Shown here: one piece after another, positions 45,493-54,999 of the stretch | How the letters are laid out: the number at the start of each line of letters is the position of its first letter | How positions within the stretch are numbered: the stretch's first letter is position 1 | Origin: Pseudomonadota bacterium | GTDB taxonomy: Bacteria; Pseudomonadota; Gammaproteobacteria; Burkholderiales; Burkholderiaceae_F | Reading direction: 5' to 3' | Assembly (NCBI GenBank): GCA_021842465.1 | Contig: JAKBZN010000004.1 | Span: 35,249-99,248, forward strand | DNA length: 64,000 nucleotides | The notes under the pieces: model-generated | Seen by the model: the letters and a program-made list of their open reading frames with translations, nothing else | Database searches by the model: none | Told to the model about the DNA's origin: nothing | Program-made: the position numbers and the translations under genes

Positions 45493-45747
45493 ATGAACGA
45501 TGTCGCCGAGCCGGTCCCGCAGCACTTCGATCGCGAAGTCGACGCGCGCGGTCTGAGCTGTCCCCTGCCGATTCTGCGCGCCAAGAAGGCGCTCTCCGAA
45601 ATGCAGAGCGGCGAGACCCTCAAACTCGTTTCCACCGACCCCGGTTCGACACGCGATTTCCAGGCGTTCGCGCGTCAGACCGGCAACGCGCTGGTGGCGC
45701 AGACGTCAGACGGGAAGGAATTCACGCACTACCTGCGGCGGCGCTGA
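45493..45747 (+). CDS. TusA-family sulfurtransferase
   Basis: This 84-residue protein has the TusA/SirA signature REVDARGLSCPLPILRAKKAL with the CPxP motif whose Cys carries the sulfane sulfur. It is a candidate for tRNA 2-thiolation or for delivery of sulfur to Moco and other pathways. GGGAGCA precedes the ATG. It lies just after alaS and may be cotranscribed. A DsrC/TusE homologue at 24 kb in the window lacks one key Cys, so the two are unlikely to form a standard relay. Confidence 0.92.
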   Translation: MNDVAEPVPQHFDREVDARGLSCPLPILRAKKALSEMQSGETLKLVSTDPGSTRDFQAFARQTGNALVAQTSDGKEFTHYLRRR

Positions 45748-45762
45748 GCGCCCCGACATCGT

Positions 45763-45898
45763 CATCGCGAGGCCCGCGGGTTTCGATCCCTTTCATCATC
45801 GCGAGGCCCGCAGGTTTCGACCCCTTTCGTCATCGCGAGGCCCGCAGGTTTCGACCCCTTTCGTCATCGCGAGGCCCGCAGGGCCGTGGCGATCCAGC
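45763..45898. repeat. REP-like repeat island 2, 34-bp tandem array
   Basis: Four head-to-tail copies start at 45763, 45797, 45831 and 45865, a 34-base period. The unit begins CATCGCGAGGCCCGCAGG. Copies 2 and 3 are identical, copy 1 differs at a few bases, and copy 4 switches after 18 bases to the GGCCGTGGCGATCCAG sequence also found in island 1. It fills the space between convergent tusA-like and valS genes. Confidence 0.88.
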
Positions 45899-45922
45899 TC
45901 CCACCCCAGTGCGAACTTCCGC

Positions 45923-48838
45923 TCAGCCGGTGCCCAGCCTGCCCATCTGCTCCCGCAACTTCTCCAGGGTCGCGCCGAAATCCGCTAGCCGGCCCCGTTC
46001 CTGTTCGACGATGTGCGCCGGCGCACGCGCGACGAAACTGGGGCTCGACAGGCGAGCGCCGGCCTTGGCGATCTCGGCTTCGAGCCGGGCGATCTCCTTA
46101 CCCAGCCGTTCGCGTTCCTGCGCGACGTCGACCTCGACCCGCAGCAGGATCCGGTACGGCTCCACCACCGCGACCGGAGCAGGCCCGGCAGCCTGCTCCG
46201 CGGCCGCGAGATCGGCCACGGGCTGCACCGCCTCCAGTCGCGCCACCGCCGCGAGATACGGGGAGAACTCCCGAATCCGGTCGTCGGCCGGGGACACCGT
46301 GAGCGGTACCTTGCGCGAGGGCGGCAGGTTCATTTCGCCGCGCAGGTTGCGCGTGGCGTCGATCAGTTGTTTCAGCAGCCGTACCTGGGCGTCGGCCGTT
46401 TCGTCGATGCGTTCGGCCTGGCTGCGCGGGAAGGGCTGGACCATGATCGACGTCGTTTCGTCGGCCCGGCGCGTGCCCGCAAGCACCGAGACCTGCTGCC
46501 AAAGCTCTTCGGTGATGAACGGCAGCAGCGGATGGGCGAGCCGCAGCAAGGCTTCGAGCACGCGTACCAGGGTGCGGCGGGTGGCGCGCTGCTGCGCGTC
46601 GTCGCCGACGGCAAGCTGCACCTTGGCCAACTCCAGATACCAGTCGCAGTACTCGTTCCAGGCGAACTGGTAGATGGCGTTGGCCACATTGTCCAGCCGA
46701 TAGTCGGCATAGCCCTTTTCGACCTCGGCCTCGGTGCGCTGCAATTCGCCGACGATCCAGCGATCGACGAAGGAGTGCGAGCGCGCGGACTCCGGCGCGT
46801 CGATCCCGCAATCCTGGCCGGCGGTGTTCATCAGCACGAAGCGCGTGGCGTTCCACAGCTTGTTGCAGAAGTTGCGATATCCCTCGCAGCGCTTGAAATC
46901 GAAGTTGACGTTGCGGCCCAGGGTTGCGTAGGCGGCCATCGTGAAGCGCAGGGCGTCGGCGCCGTATGCCGGCATGCCGTTGGGGAACTCGTGCCGCAGG
47001 CGCTTGGCGACCTTGGGCGCATCCTCGGGCCGCCGCAGACCCGTGGTGTTCTTGCGGATCAGCGCTTCGAGATCGATGCCGTCGAGCAGGTCCACCGGAT
47101 CGATGGTGTTGCCTTCCGACTTGCTCATCTTCTTGCCTTCGGCGTCGCGCACGATGCCGTGGATGTAGACGTCGCGGAAGGGCACGCGGCCGGTGAAGTG
47201 GGTCGTCATCACGACCATGCGGGCGACCCAGAAGAAGAGGATCTCGTGGCCGGTGACGAGGACCGAGGACGGGAGGTAGCGGTCGAAGGCGGCGCGCATG
47301 GTGGGTTCTCCACGCAGAACTCGCAGGACTTCGTCCGCGTCCGGCTCATGTTCGATCGCCGGCCAGCCGAGGGTCGAAAACGGCACCAGCGCCGACGAGA
47401 ACCAGGTGTCGAGCACGTCCGGGTCGCGCTCCAGCGGCCCCGCATAGCCTGCCGCGCGCGCCTGTTCCTGCGCCTGTTCCGCGGTTCGGGCGACGAAGAT
47501 GCGGCCGTCCTGCGCGTGCCATGCCGGAATCTGGTGGCCCCACCAGAGCTGCCGCGAGATGCACCAGTCCTGGATGTTGGTGAGCCATTGCCGGTACACG
47601 CCGCGCCATTGTTCGGGAAAGATCCGGACTTCGCCGCCCTCGACGGCGTCGAGGGCGACCTGTGCCAGCGACTTCCCGGCGTCGGCATGCGGCGCCGGAA
47701 CCGGTTTGCTCATCGCCACGTACCACTGGTCGGAGAGCATCGGTTCGACCACTTCGCCGGTACGCGCACAGCGGGGCACCATCATGCGGTGGGGCCGCTC
47801 GGAAACCAGCAGGCCGGAATCGCGCAGTTCGGCGAGCACTGCCTTGCGCGCCACGTAGCGGTCCAGGCCGCGGAACCGCGCCGGGGCGTTGTCGTTGACC
47901 GTCGCCGTCGGCGTGAAGATCGCGATGGGCGCGAGCGCATGCCGTTGGCCGACGGCAAAGTCGTTGAAGTCGTGCGCCGGCGTGATCTTGACGCAGCCGG
48001 TGCCGAACTCGGGATCGACGTAATCGTCGGCGATCACCGGAATCGTTCGATCGGTCAGCGGCAGGCGCAGTCGGCGCCCGATGGCATCGCGGTAGCGCGG
48101 ATCGGTCGGATTCACGGCCACGGCCACGTCCCCCAACAGGGTTTCCGGGCGGGTCGTGGCGACGATGCAGTCGGGGCCGCCGTCGGCGGCGGGATAGCGG
48201 ATCTCCCAGATGCGGCCTTCCTCTTCCTGGGACTCGACTTCCAGATCCGACACCGCGGTCTGGAGCTTGGGGTCCCAGTTGACGAGGCGCTGGCCGCGGT
48301 AGATCAGTCCTTGCTCATGCAGCCGCACGAAGGCTTCGACCACCGCTTCCGAGCGCGGCGCATCCATCGTGAAGTAGGTCCGCTTCCAGTCGCAGGAGTC
48401 GCCCAGTCGACGCATCTGCTGCAGGATCGTGTCGCCCGAGTATTGCTTCCACTCCCAGACCTTGGAGACGAAGGCGTCGCGCCCGAGGTCCTTGCGATGT
48501 ACGCCCTGCTGGTCGAGCTGGCGCTCGACCACGATCTGGGTCGCAATCCCCGCGTGGTCGATGCCGGGCAGCCACATCGTGTTGAAGCCGCGCATGCGGT
48601 GATAGCGGACCAGCGCATCCATGATGGTCTGGTTGAATGCGTGTCCCATGTGCAGGATGCCGGTGACGTTGGGCGGCGGCAACTGGATGCCGAACGCGGG
48701 TCTGCCTTCCTGCATGCCGGCATCGAAATGTCCCTGCGACTCCCAGAGCGGGTACCAGCGGCGTTCGATCTCGGCCGGTTCAAAGCTCTTGGAGAGGGCG
48801 ATGTCCGGAGCGGATCCGGGGCGTTGTGCGGCAGTCAT
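45923..48838 (-). CDS. valS: Valyl-tRNA synthetase
   Basis: ValRS charges tRNA(Val) and edits Thr. The 971-residue product has HIGH in [15 protein letters not shown] (about residues 47-61), the KMSKS loop in [15 protein letters not shown], an editing domain in between, and a C-terminal Arg-rich coiled coil ([24 protein letters not shown]). The ATG at 48838 gives the normal N-terminus [18 protein letters not shown]. It is the last gene of the pepA-holC-(Pro-rich)-valS run. Confidence 0.98.
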   Translation of the reverse strand: MTAAQRPGSAPDIALSKSFEPAEIERRWYPLWESQGHFDAGMQEGRPAFGIQLPPPNVTGILHMGHAFNQTIMDALVRYHRMRGFNTMWLPGIDHAGIATQIVVERQLDQQGVHRKDLGRDAFVSKVWEWKQYSGDTILQQMRRLGDSCDWKRTYFTMDAPRSEAVVEAFVRLHEQGLIYRGQRLVNWDPKLQTAVSDLEVESQEEEGRIWEIRYPAADGGPDCIVATTRPETLLGDVAVAVNPTDPRYRDAIGRRLRLPLTDRTIPVIADDYVDPEFGTGCVKITPAHDFNDFAVGQRHALAPIAIFTPTATVNDNAPARFRGLDRYVARKAVLAELRDSGLLVSERPHRMMVPRCARTGEVVEPMLSDQWYVAMSKPVPAPHADAGKSLAQVALDAVEGGEVRIFPEQWRGVYRQWLTNIQDWCISRQLWWGHQIPAWHAQDGRIFVARTAEQAQEQARAAGYAGPLERDPDVLDTWFSSALVPFSTLGWPAIEHEPDADEVLRVLRGEPTMRAAFDRYLPSSVLVTGHEILFFWVARMVVMTTHFTGRVPFRDVYIHGIVRDAEGKKMSKSEGNTIDPVDLLDGIDLEALIRKNTTGLRRPEDAPKVAKRLRHEFPNGMPAYGADALRFTMAAYATLGRNVNFDFKRCEGYRNFCNKLWNATRFVLMNTAGQDCGIDAPESARSHSFVDRWIVGELQRTEAEVEKGYADYRLDNVANAIYQFAWNEYCDWYLELAKVQLAVGDDAQQRATRRTLVRVLEALLRLAHPLLPFITEELWQQVSVLAGTRRADETTSIMVQPFPRSQAERIDETADAQVRLLKQLIDATRNLRGEMNLPPSRKVPLTVSPADDRIREFSPYLAAVARLEAVQPVADLAAAEQAAGPAPVAVVEPYRILLRVEVDVAQERERLGKEIARLEAEIAKAGARLSSPSFVARAPAHIVEQERGRLADFGATLEKLREQMGRLGTG

Positions 48839-48867
48839 GGTCTTGGCGGGATCCGGTGGATGGCGTG

Positions 48868-49428
48868 TCAATGGGATCGCCCGGCGCGGCGCAGCGTTTC
48901 GCGCTCCCGCTCCAGGCTCGCACGGACGGCATGTTCGATGACGTCGCGCAGCGTCGTGGCGATGGCGAGCTGGGCCTCGGCGACCAGGCTTTCGAGCGCG
49001 CGGTCGATTGCCGCCTGAGCCCGGCTGCGCACAGTCGTCTCGATTTCGTGCGGCAGCCGTTGCGCGACCGCCTGCAGGATCGTGTCGCGCAGCGTGTGTT
49101 CGATCTGTGCCCAGGCCGCGTCGTCCAGGAGCGCCGGCGGGGGTGGGGTGGCCGGCTCCGGGGGCGGAACCGCTGGGGCGGGGGGCGGCTCCGCCGTGAC
49201 CGCCGCCGGAGTGGGGGAATCCGGCCAATGCAGCACCGGTTCGCGGCGTCCCGGCGTCGACGGCGGGACCGGGACGCGCAGAAACGGATCGTCCGGCGGC
49301 ACGAGACTGGGCAGCGTGGTGTCGAGTTCGAGCGGCGGAAATTCGAGGTGCTCCGTCAGCACCGGAATCGAGGGGTCATCCTCAGGTGCCGTCGCGGCGG
49401 TGCCGCTGGGGGGGGGACGCGGAATCAT
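48868..49428 (-). CDS. Proline-rich hypothetical protein between holC and valS
   Basis: The product (186 residues) is not assigned to a characterised family. The first 105 residues are disordered and Pro-rich, with runs such as [18 protein letters not shown]. The last 75 form a predicted helix ([20 protein letters not shown] ... [26 protein letters not shown]). The ATG makes an exact ATGA overlap with the holC stop, so this is a real, translationally coupled gene. The position between holC and valS is shared by other betaproteobacteria with similar unassigned proteins. A link to polymerase or translation is only contextual. Confidence 0.75.
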   Translation of the reverse strand: MIPRPPPSGTAATAPEDDPSIPVLTEHLEFPPLELDTTLPSLVPPDDPFLRVPVPPSTPGRREPVLHWPDSPTPAAVTAEPPPAPAVPPPEPATPPPPALLDDAAWAQIEHTLRDTILQAVAQRLPHEIETTVRSRAQAAIDRALESLVAEAQLAIATTLRDVIEHAVRASLERERETLRRAGRSH

Positions 49429-49919
49429 TGGGTACCGACCTCGTGCGCGATCGGGGACCACCCCGCATCGCGGTAGGTTTTGAAGCGCACACGGGCCTGG
49501 GCGCGATCATCGGCATCGGCGGAAACGATGTCGATGATTCGGGGAAAGCGCGGGAACCAGGCCTCGAACTGCGGGGCGGGCGCGTCATCGAGCAAAACCA
49601 GCACGTCGCGCGCCGATTCGATCGGCGTGTGTGCAAGCCACACGGGCGTCTGATCGGCCAGCGGCGAGCCGGCATCGACGTGGGGCAGGAAATCGAGTGC
49701 GGAAAACGTCCACAGTGCCAGGTCGAAGCGGGCCAGACGCGCGGCGTCCTGGCTGAACACCAGCACGGTCTTGCCGGCGCCGAGCGCCTTGCGCACCACG
49801 CGGCAGGCGTAGCCGATCCGGTGGTCGACGTTGAAGTGGAAATCGATGGTGCGCGAGGCCGCCAGCTCCTGCGGCGCCGGAGCCGGGGCCGGAACGCGGG
49901 GAATGTGCGCTTCAGCCAA
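49425..49919 (-). CDS. holC: DNA polymerase III chi subunit
   Basis: HolC (chi) bridges SSB and the clamp-loader psi subunit. The 164-residue product matches chi from RTIDFHFNVDHRIGYACRVVRKALGAGKTVLVF onward and ends with the typical DRAQARVRFKTYRDAGW. No ATG precedes the domain; TTG 49919 is chosen because GAGG lies six bases upstream, overlapping the pepA stop. This adds about 25 Pro/Ala-rich N-terminal residues. Order pepA-holC-valS is conserved in proteobacteria. Confidence 0.88.
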   Translation of the reverse strand: MAEAHIPRVPAPAPAPQELAASRTIDFHFNVDHRIGYACRVVRKALGAGKTVLVFSQDAARLARFDLALWTFSALDFLPHVDAGSPLADQTPVWLAHTPIESARDVLVLLDDAPAPQFEAWFPRFPRIIDIVSADADDRAQARVRFKTYRDAGWSPIAHEVGTQ

Positions 49920-49927
49920 GCGTATCC

Positions 49928-51427
49928 TCAGCCCGCCCGGGCGAGCAGGAATTGGGTCAGCAGCGGCACCGGTCGCCCGGTCGCGCCTTTCGCCGCGCCG
50001 CCCCGATAGGCCGTGCCGGCGATGTCCAGGTGCGCCCAGCGCTGTCCCTTCGCGAACCGCGCGAGGAAGCATGCGGCGGTGACCGAGCCGGCGTTGCCGG
50101 GCTGGCCGATGTTCGCGACGTCCGCGAAATTGGACTTCAGCTGTTCCTGGTAGTCGTCGTCCAGCGGCATGCGCCAGGCCGAATCGCCGGCTTCGCGGCC
50201 GGCGGCGAGAAGTTCGCCGGCAAGTTCCTCGTCCTTGCTGAACAGGCCCGAGTGGACGTTGCCCAGGGCGACCACGCAGGCGCCGGTGAGCGTGGCGATG
50301 TCGACGATCGCGGCGGGCTTGAAGCGCTGCGCATAGGTAAGCGCATCGCACAGGATCAGCCGTCCTTCGGCGTCGGTGTTGAGGATCTCGATCGTCTGTC
50401 CCGACATCGAGGTCACGATGTCGCCGGGCTTGCTGGCGTTGCCCGAGGGCAGGTTCTCGCAGGCCGGGACGATCGCCACCACGTTGATCTTCGGTTTGAG
50501 TTCGGCGATCGCGCGCATCGTGCCCAAGACCGACGCTGCACCGCACATGTCGAACTTCATTTCGTCCATCGCCGCGCCGGGCTTGAGCGAAATGCCGCCT
50601 GAATCGAAGGTGATGCCTTTGCCGACCAGGGCGATGGGATTGGCGAACCCGGCCTTGCCGTCGCCGTGGTAGCGCAGAACGATCAGGCGGGGCGGCTGTT
50701 CGGAGCCGCGGGTCACCGACAGGAACGACCCCATGCCCAAGCGCTCGATCCCCCGGCGGTCGAGGATCTGTGCCGTCATTCCTCCCTGGCGCGCGATCTT
50801 GCGCGCTTCGCTGGCCAGGTAGTCCGGCGTGCAGACGTTGCCCGGCAGGTTGCCCAGGCGCTTGGCGAGTTCCATGCCGTCGGCGATCGCCGCGCCCTCC
50901 CGCATCGCGCGATCGATCGCGCGGTCAGCCTTGGCGTGCAACCAATGGACCCGCGCCGGGTTCTTGGCGTCGTCGTCCTTGCCGTTTCCTGCGCGCGACT
51001 TGAGTTCATCGGTGCGAAAGCGCGCGGCGCGGGCCGCAAGCACCATCGCGCGCGCCGCCCAAGGCAGGTCGCGGTCCCGGACTCCCCAGTCGGACGCCGC
51101 GATCGCCAGCGTTGCAACGCCGGCCCCGCATCCGCGCACGGTGGCAGCGATTGCCTCGGCGTACGCCTTGTCGCCGAAATCCGCCGATTTGCCCAGTCCG
51201 ACCAGGGCGATCCGCGGACTTGCGACGTTCGTGAGCGAACGCAGCACGATCAGCGTGCCGCGCTTGCCGGTCATGTCGCCGCTGCGCAGCGCGGCGCGCA
51301 CGGCGCCGCCGGACGCTTGGTCGATGCGCTTCGCGCTGTCGGTGAGGCCGAGATCTTCGAATACGCCGACGGCGATGCAGTCGGCCTTGCACGACTCGGG
51401 GTTTGCAGTCTTCGTGGTACAGTCCAT
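49928..51427 (-). CDS. pepA: Leucyl aminopeptidase (M17)
   Basis: PepA is a hexameric dizinc aminopeptidase. The 499-residue product has ALVGKGITFDSGGISLKPGAAMDEMKFDMCGAASV (metal-binding Lys and Asp, about residues 263-297) and the M17 signature NTDAEGRLIL (about 345-354). E. coli PepA also acts as a DNA-binding protein in Xer recombination; whether this one does cannot be told. It is divergent from lptF with an 86-base gap, a conserved arrangement. Confidence 0.96.
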   Translation of the reverse strand: MDCTTKTANPESCKADCIAVGVFEDLGLTDSAKRIDQASGGAVRAALRSGDMTGKRGTLIVLRSLTNVASPRIALVGLGKSADFGDKAYAEAIAATVRGCGAGVATLAIAASDWGVRDRDLPWAARAMVLAARAARFRTDELKSRAGNGKDDDAKNPARVHWLHAKADRAIDRAMREGAAIADGMELAKRLGNLPGNVCTPDYLASEARKIARQGGMTAQILDRRGIERLGMGSFLSVTRGSEQPPRLIVLRYHGDGKAGFANPIALVGKGITFDSGGISLKPGAAMDEMKFDMCGAASVLGTMRAIAELKPKINVVAIVPACENLPSGNASKPGDIVTSMSGQTIEILNTDAEGRLILCDALTYAQRFKPAAIVDIATLTGACVVALGNVHSGLFSKDEELAGELLAAGREAGDSAWRMPLDDDYQEQLKSNFADVANIGQPGNAGSVTAACFLARFAKGQRWAHLDIAGTAYRGGAAKGATGRPVPLLTQFLLARAG

Positions 51428-51513
51428 CGGGGTCTTCCGCGCTCGAAAGGCCCCGAGTATAAAGCCCGGAAAAGCCGGAACTTATCGCCGCCCGTTGCCG
51501 GGGTTTTCCCAAC

Positions 51514-52623
51514 GTGATCTTCCGCCGCGCCATCGTCTCCGAGATTTCCAATAACGCGGGGGCGGTGTTTTCCGTGCTGTTCTTCATCGTCTTCACGCAG
51601 GTTCTCGTCCATCTGCTGGGCGATGCCTCCAACGGCAAGGTCGACCCGAAGGACCTGGTGTCGATCGTCGCGCTCGAGACGCTGACCAACATCCCGCTGA
51701 TCCTGGTCCTCACCGTATTCATCGCGGTGCTCATCGCCTTGTCCCGGGCATTCCGCGATTCGGAGATGGTCGTCTGGTTCGCCGCCGGCCAGAGCCTGTT
51801 CACCTGGGTGCGGCCGGTGCTGCGGTTCACGCTGCCGGTGGCCGCCGTGATCGCGATGCTGGCGTTTTTCGTTTCGCCTTGGGCCGAGCGCCTGATCGCG
51901 GAAGCCCGCACGCGGTTTCAGCATCGCGACGACGTGAGCAAGGTCACGCCGGGGCAGTTCATCGAATCCACCGGGTCCAATCGTGTGTTCTTCGTCGAAA
52001 ACCTCGATCCGGAAGGCGGGCGGGTGCAGAGCGTCTTCGCGGCGCAGCGGCGCGGCGATCGGGAGAGCGTGATCGTCGCGTCGAGCGGGGTGCTGGAAAC
52101 CCATTCCGACGGCGCGCGCTTCCTGGTCCTGCGCAACGGGCGGCGCTACGAGGGGGATGCGGGTGTGGCCAAGTATCGGGTGCTGGAGTTTGACCGCTAT
52201 GCAATCCGCCTGGACGCGCAACCCGAGGCGCCGCTGACCAACGCGCAGACGCGCACCATCCCGACGCAGCGACTGCTGGCCGACTTCACGCCGCGCAACC
52301 AGGGGGAACTGCTGGGCCGCATCGCGCTACCGGTCGTCGCTGTGGTGCTGGCATTGCTGGCGATCCCGCTGGCCTACGTCAATCCGCGGGTCGGCCGGTC
52401 GGCGAATCTGATCGCGGCGACGCTGCTTGCGCTGATCTATCTGAATTCCGTGCAGATCATGCAGGCATGGGTCGATCGCGAGCGGATGCGGTTCTGGATC
52501 GCCGTATGGCTGGCCCATGGCATCGCGGCATCGCTGGCGGCGATCCTGTTCGTGCGCCGGGTGTATTCACCGCGCATGCTGTGGGGGGCCCTGCGGCGCG
52601 GACCGGCGAAGGCGGCGCAATGA
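51514..52623 (+). CDS. lptF: LPS export permease LptF
   Basis: LptF with LptG and the LptB ATPase extracts LPS from the inner membrane. The 369-residue product starts IFRRAIVSEISNNAGAVF and has three N-terminal helices (about residues 15-125), a periplasmic jelly-roll (about 130-265) and three C-terminal helices (about 275-355), the LptF/G topology. The GTG start is the only plausible one. lptG follows after 43 bases. Confidence 0.93.
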   Translation: MIFRRAIVSEISNNAGAVFSVLFFIVFTQVLVHLLGDASNGKVDPKDLVSIVALETLTNIPLILVLTVFIAVLIALSRAFRDSEMVVWFAAGQSLFTWVRPVLRFTLPVAAVIAMLAFFVSPWAERLIAEARTRFQHRDDVSKVTPGQFIESTGSNRVFFVENLDPEGGRVQSVFAAQRRGDRESVIVASSGVLETHSDGARFLVLRNGRRYEGDAGVAKYRVLEFDRYAIRLDAQPEAPLTNAQTRTIPTQRLLADFTPRNQGELLGRIALPVVAVVLALLAIPLAYVNPRVGRSANLIAATLLALIYLNSVQIMQAWVDRERMRFWIAVWLAHGIAASLAAILFVRRVYSPRMLWGALRRGPAKAAQ

Positions 52624-52666
52624 TGCTCCGGCAGACGCTCGCCGCCGATTTTTCGGGGAAACGATA

Positions 52667-53845
52667 GTGCGCACGCTGCGCCGATACCTGGGGCGGGAGA
52701 TCGCCAACGCCACGCTGTTCGTCCTCGCGGCGCTGGTCGGCATTTTTTCGTTGTTCGATCTGATCAACGAACTCGGCGATCTCGGACGGTCCGCGTACCG
52801 GTTCGGGGCCGCCGTCCTGCACGTGGTGTTGCTCGTGCCGGCGCACGCATACGATCTCATGCCGATCGCCGCGCTCATCGGAACGATCTACGCGTTGTCC
52901 AAACTGGCGTCGAATTCCGAGTTCACGATCATGCGGGTCTCGGGAATGAGCACCCGCCGGTTGGTCGATGCGGTGTTCTGGGTCGGGGTGGGATTCGCGG
53001 TACTCACGTATGTTTTCGGCGAGGTGGTGGCCCCGCCCGCGGAAGAACTGGCACAGCGGTTGAAATCGCATGCCGTCGGCGGCCACCTGTTTCAGGGGTC
53101 GCGTTCGGGGATCTGGGTGCGCGACGTCGTTCCCGGGGCGCCGACCGGGCAGCGCATGCGCTTCGTCAACGTGCAGGCCGTGCGCAACGACGGCGAGGTC
53201 GACGGATGGCGGATTTTTTCGTTTGATCGCGCACTGCGCCTGCGGTCGATCACCACGGCCGCGCGCGGGCAGTATCTGCGTGGCCAAGGGTGGAAACTCA
53301 CCGATGTGGTCGAGACGCAGTACCCGGCGGTGACCGCGCTGCGGCCGATGGGAGCGGCACCGTCGATCTCGCCGGCACCCGATGGCGCCGCGGCTCCCGG
53401 CGTTCTGACCCAGACCCGCATCCTGCGGGAGCCCGCGACGATGTGGAAATCCGATCTCACGCCCGACATTTTCGGCGTCCTGCTGGTGAAGCCGGAGAAG
53501 CTGAGCGGATACAGTCTGTACCGCTATATCGGTCACCTCGATGAGAACCACCAGCGCACCGAGCGGTACATGCTGGCATTGTGGCAAAAGGTGTTCTACC
53601 CGCCGGTCGTCATCGTCATGATGGCCCTGGCGCTGCCGTTCGCGTATCTGCACGTACGCGCGGGTACCGTCAGCCTGAAGATCTTCGCCGGCATCATGAT
53701 CGGCGTGGTGTTCTACGCGATCAACAAGATCTTCTCGAACCTGGGGATCATCAATACCTGGCCGCCGGTGGTCGTCGCGGCGTTGCCGGGGATGGTGGCG
53801 TTCACGATTGCGCTGGGAGCGCTCTACTGGGTCGAGCGGCGTTGA
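52667..53845 (+). CDS. lptG: LPS export permease LptG
   Basis: LptG is the partner permease of LptF. The 392-residue product begins RTLRRYLGREIANATLFVLAAL and shows the same six-helix plus periplasmic-domain plan. LMPIAALIGTIYALSKLASNSEFTIMRVSGMS (about residues 62-93) is characteristic. The GTG at 52667 follows GGGGAA and gives the expected N-terminus; the open frame continues upstream inside lptF but has no support. Transcription probably ends in the hairpins at 53.9 kb. Confidence 0.95.
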   Translation: MRTLRRYLGREIANATLFVLAALVGIFSLFDLINELGDLGRSAYRFGAAVLHVVLLVPAHAYDLMPIAALIGTIYALSKLASNSEFTIMRVSGMSTRRLVDAVFWVGVGFAVLTYVFGEVVAPPAEELAQRLKSHAVGGHLFQGSRSGIWVRDVVPGAPTGQRMRFVNVQAVRNDGEVDGWRIFSFDRALRLRSITTAARGQYLRGQGWKLTDVVETQYPAVTALRPMGAAPSISPAPDGAAAPGVLTQTRILREPATMWKSDLTPDIFGVLLVKPEKLSGYSLYRYIGHLDENHQRTERYMLALWQKVFYPPVVIVMMALALPFAYLHVRAGTVSLKIFAGIMIGVVFYAINKIFSNLGIINTWPPVVVAALPGMVAFTIALGALYWVERR

Positions 53846-53892
53846 CGGAGGTGGTGCCGCGATCCCGAAGGACAAAGCGCCGGCGCCACACC

Positions 53893-53912
53893 CCGAGGCC
53901 TGCAGGCCTCGG
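53893..53912. repeat. 20-bp perfect palindrome after lptG
   Basis: CCGAGGCCTGCAGGCCTCGG is perfectly self-complementary, an 8-bp stem with a TGCA loop or a 20-bp duplex palindrome. It lies 47 bases after the lptG stop, next to REP-like island 3. Confidence 0.7.
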
Positions 53913-53932
53913 CGACCCGGCGGCAATCCGGG

Positions 53933-53968
53933 ATTGCTTCGGGCTTCGCCCTCGCAATGACGATTTTT
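53933..53968 (+). terminator. REP-like island 3 hairpin acting as lptG terminator
   Basis: ATTGCTTCGGGCTTCGCCCTCGCAAT (53933-53958) folds into an ATTGC/GCAAT plus GGGC/GCCC stem. It is followed by ACGATTTTTG, whose run of five T fits an intrinsic terminator on the plus strand. The hairpin is identical to the inverted element of island 1 at 35.5 kb, so a repeat has been co-opted as a terminator. Confidence 0.6.
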
Positions 53969-53977
53969 GCGTCAGGG

Positions 53978-54005
53978 ATTCCCTCCCGCGGATGCGGGAG
54001 GGAAT
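53978..54005. repeat. Perfect 12-bp-stem hairpin before the ferredoxin-reductase gene end
   Basis: ATTCCCTCCCGC-GGAT-GCGGGAGGGAAT is a perfect 12-bp stem with a four-base loop, ending 12 bases from the stop of the minus-strand reductase gene. It could cap the 3' end of that message or be a mobile-type repeat. Confidence 0.7.
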
Positions 54006-54017
54006 GGCGTCCCGGTA

Positions 54018-54983
54018 TCAGGACGGCAGGAACGGATCGGCGTGGATCGCATCCATCGATGCGCCGGCGAGAAACGCCTCCCGCTTGGCGCCGGCGACGA
54101 GATTCGCGTCGCCGCAGAGGAATACGCGCCAGCCGGTGAGGTCCTGGTTTTGTGTCAGCGCAACCTGTACCACGCTCCCTTGGGCGCCTTCCGGCGGTGC
54201 CTCTTCGCGCAATACGCAGGGAACGTAGTGCAGGTTGGGGTATTCGTGCGCAAGCGGCGCGATCCGGTCGGCGCCGTAGAGGCCATCGCGGCGCAGGGTG
54301 CCGTGGTAGAGCCGGATCGGCCCGGTGTGTCCCTGTCGCAGGGCGTCGCGGACGATGCCCAGCAGCGAGCCCAGTCCGGAACCGGTTCCGACCAGCAGGA
54401 TCGGTTGCTCCGGCTTACCGGGGACGTAGAAACAGTTACCGGTGGCTTCCGAGATCGTCATGGTCTGGCCGAGGTGGGCCGATTCGTGGATCCAGTTGCT
54501 GACCTGCCCTTGCGGAACACGGGTGACGTGCAACTCGATGTCGCGGTCCAGTTCCCGTACGCTGGCGAGTGAATAGCAGCGCGAGGTCTGTTCGTCGCGG
54601 TACAGGCGCAGGAACTGTCCCGCCCGGTATTCATAGGGTGCTTCGGGCCGCAGGCGGATCGACATGACGTCGGGCGCCAGTTCACCGATCTCGACGACTT
54701 CGGCCGGAACGCGCGTGATCGCATCGTCATCCGTCACGATTTCCATATCGCCGGTCGGCCGACAGACGCAGGCCAACAGGTAATTGCGCGCGCGCAGCGT
54801 CGCTTTCAGGCCCACCTGCGCCGCTTCGGGAACGTCCCCCGACACGGCGCGCACCATGCAGGACTGGCAACTTCCCGCGCGGCAGGATGAACGCATCGGG
54901 ACGCCGTGTGCCTCCAGTCCCTCGAGGAGGGTCGCTCCGGGCGGGCATTCGTATGCCCGCCCGCCGACAACGATCGTAGGCAT
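54018..54983 (-). CDS. 2Fe-2S ferredoxin/FAD/NAD(P) oxidoreductase
   Basis: This 321-residue soluble electron-transfer protein has an N-terminal plant-type ferredoxin domain with CRAGSCQSC and a distal LLACVC (cluster ligands, about residues 34-73). The FAD domain carries RCYSLASV (about 135, RxYS) and the NAD(P)-binding domain LLVGTGSGLGSLLGIVRDAL (about 195) and VFLCGDANLV. This is the layout of CDP-6-deoxy-glucoseen reductase and of oxygenase reductases such as phenol hydroxylase P5. No oxygenase is adjacent. It lies 16 bases downstream of the truncated haemoglobin gene on the same strand, so it may serve as its reductase. Confidence 0.9.
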   Translation of the reverse strand: MPTIVVGGRAYECPPGATLLEGLEAHGVPMRSSCRAGSCQSCMVRAVSGDVPEAAQVGLKATLRARNYLLACVCRPTGDMEIVTDDDAITRVPAEVVEIGELAPDVMSIRLRPEAPYEYRAGQFLRLYRDEQTSRCYSLASVRELDRDIELHVTRVPQGQVSNWIHESAHLGQTMTISEATGNCFYVPGKPEQPILLVGTGSGLGSLLGIVRDALRQGHTGPIRLYHGTLRRDGLYGADRIAPLAHEYPNLHYVPCVLREEAPPEGAQGSVVQVALTQNQDLTGWRVFLCGDANLVAGAKREAFLAGASMDAIHADPFLPS

Positions 54984-54999
54984 CGTTGCGGACTGCCGT

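Noticed and set aside
45763..45898. Possible CRISPR array (regular 34-base spacing)
   Set aside because: The whole unit repeats, with no unique spacers; two copies are identical along their full length and there are no cas genes.
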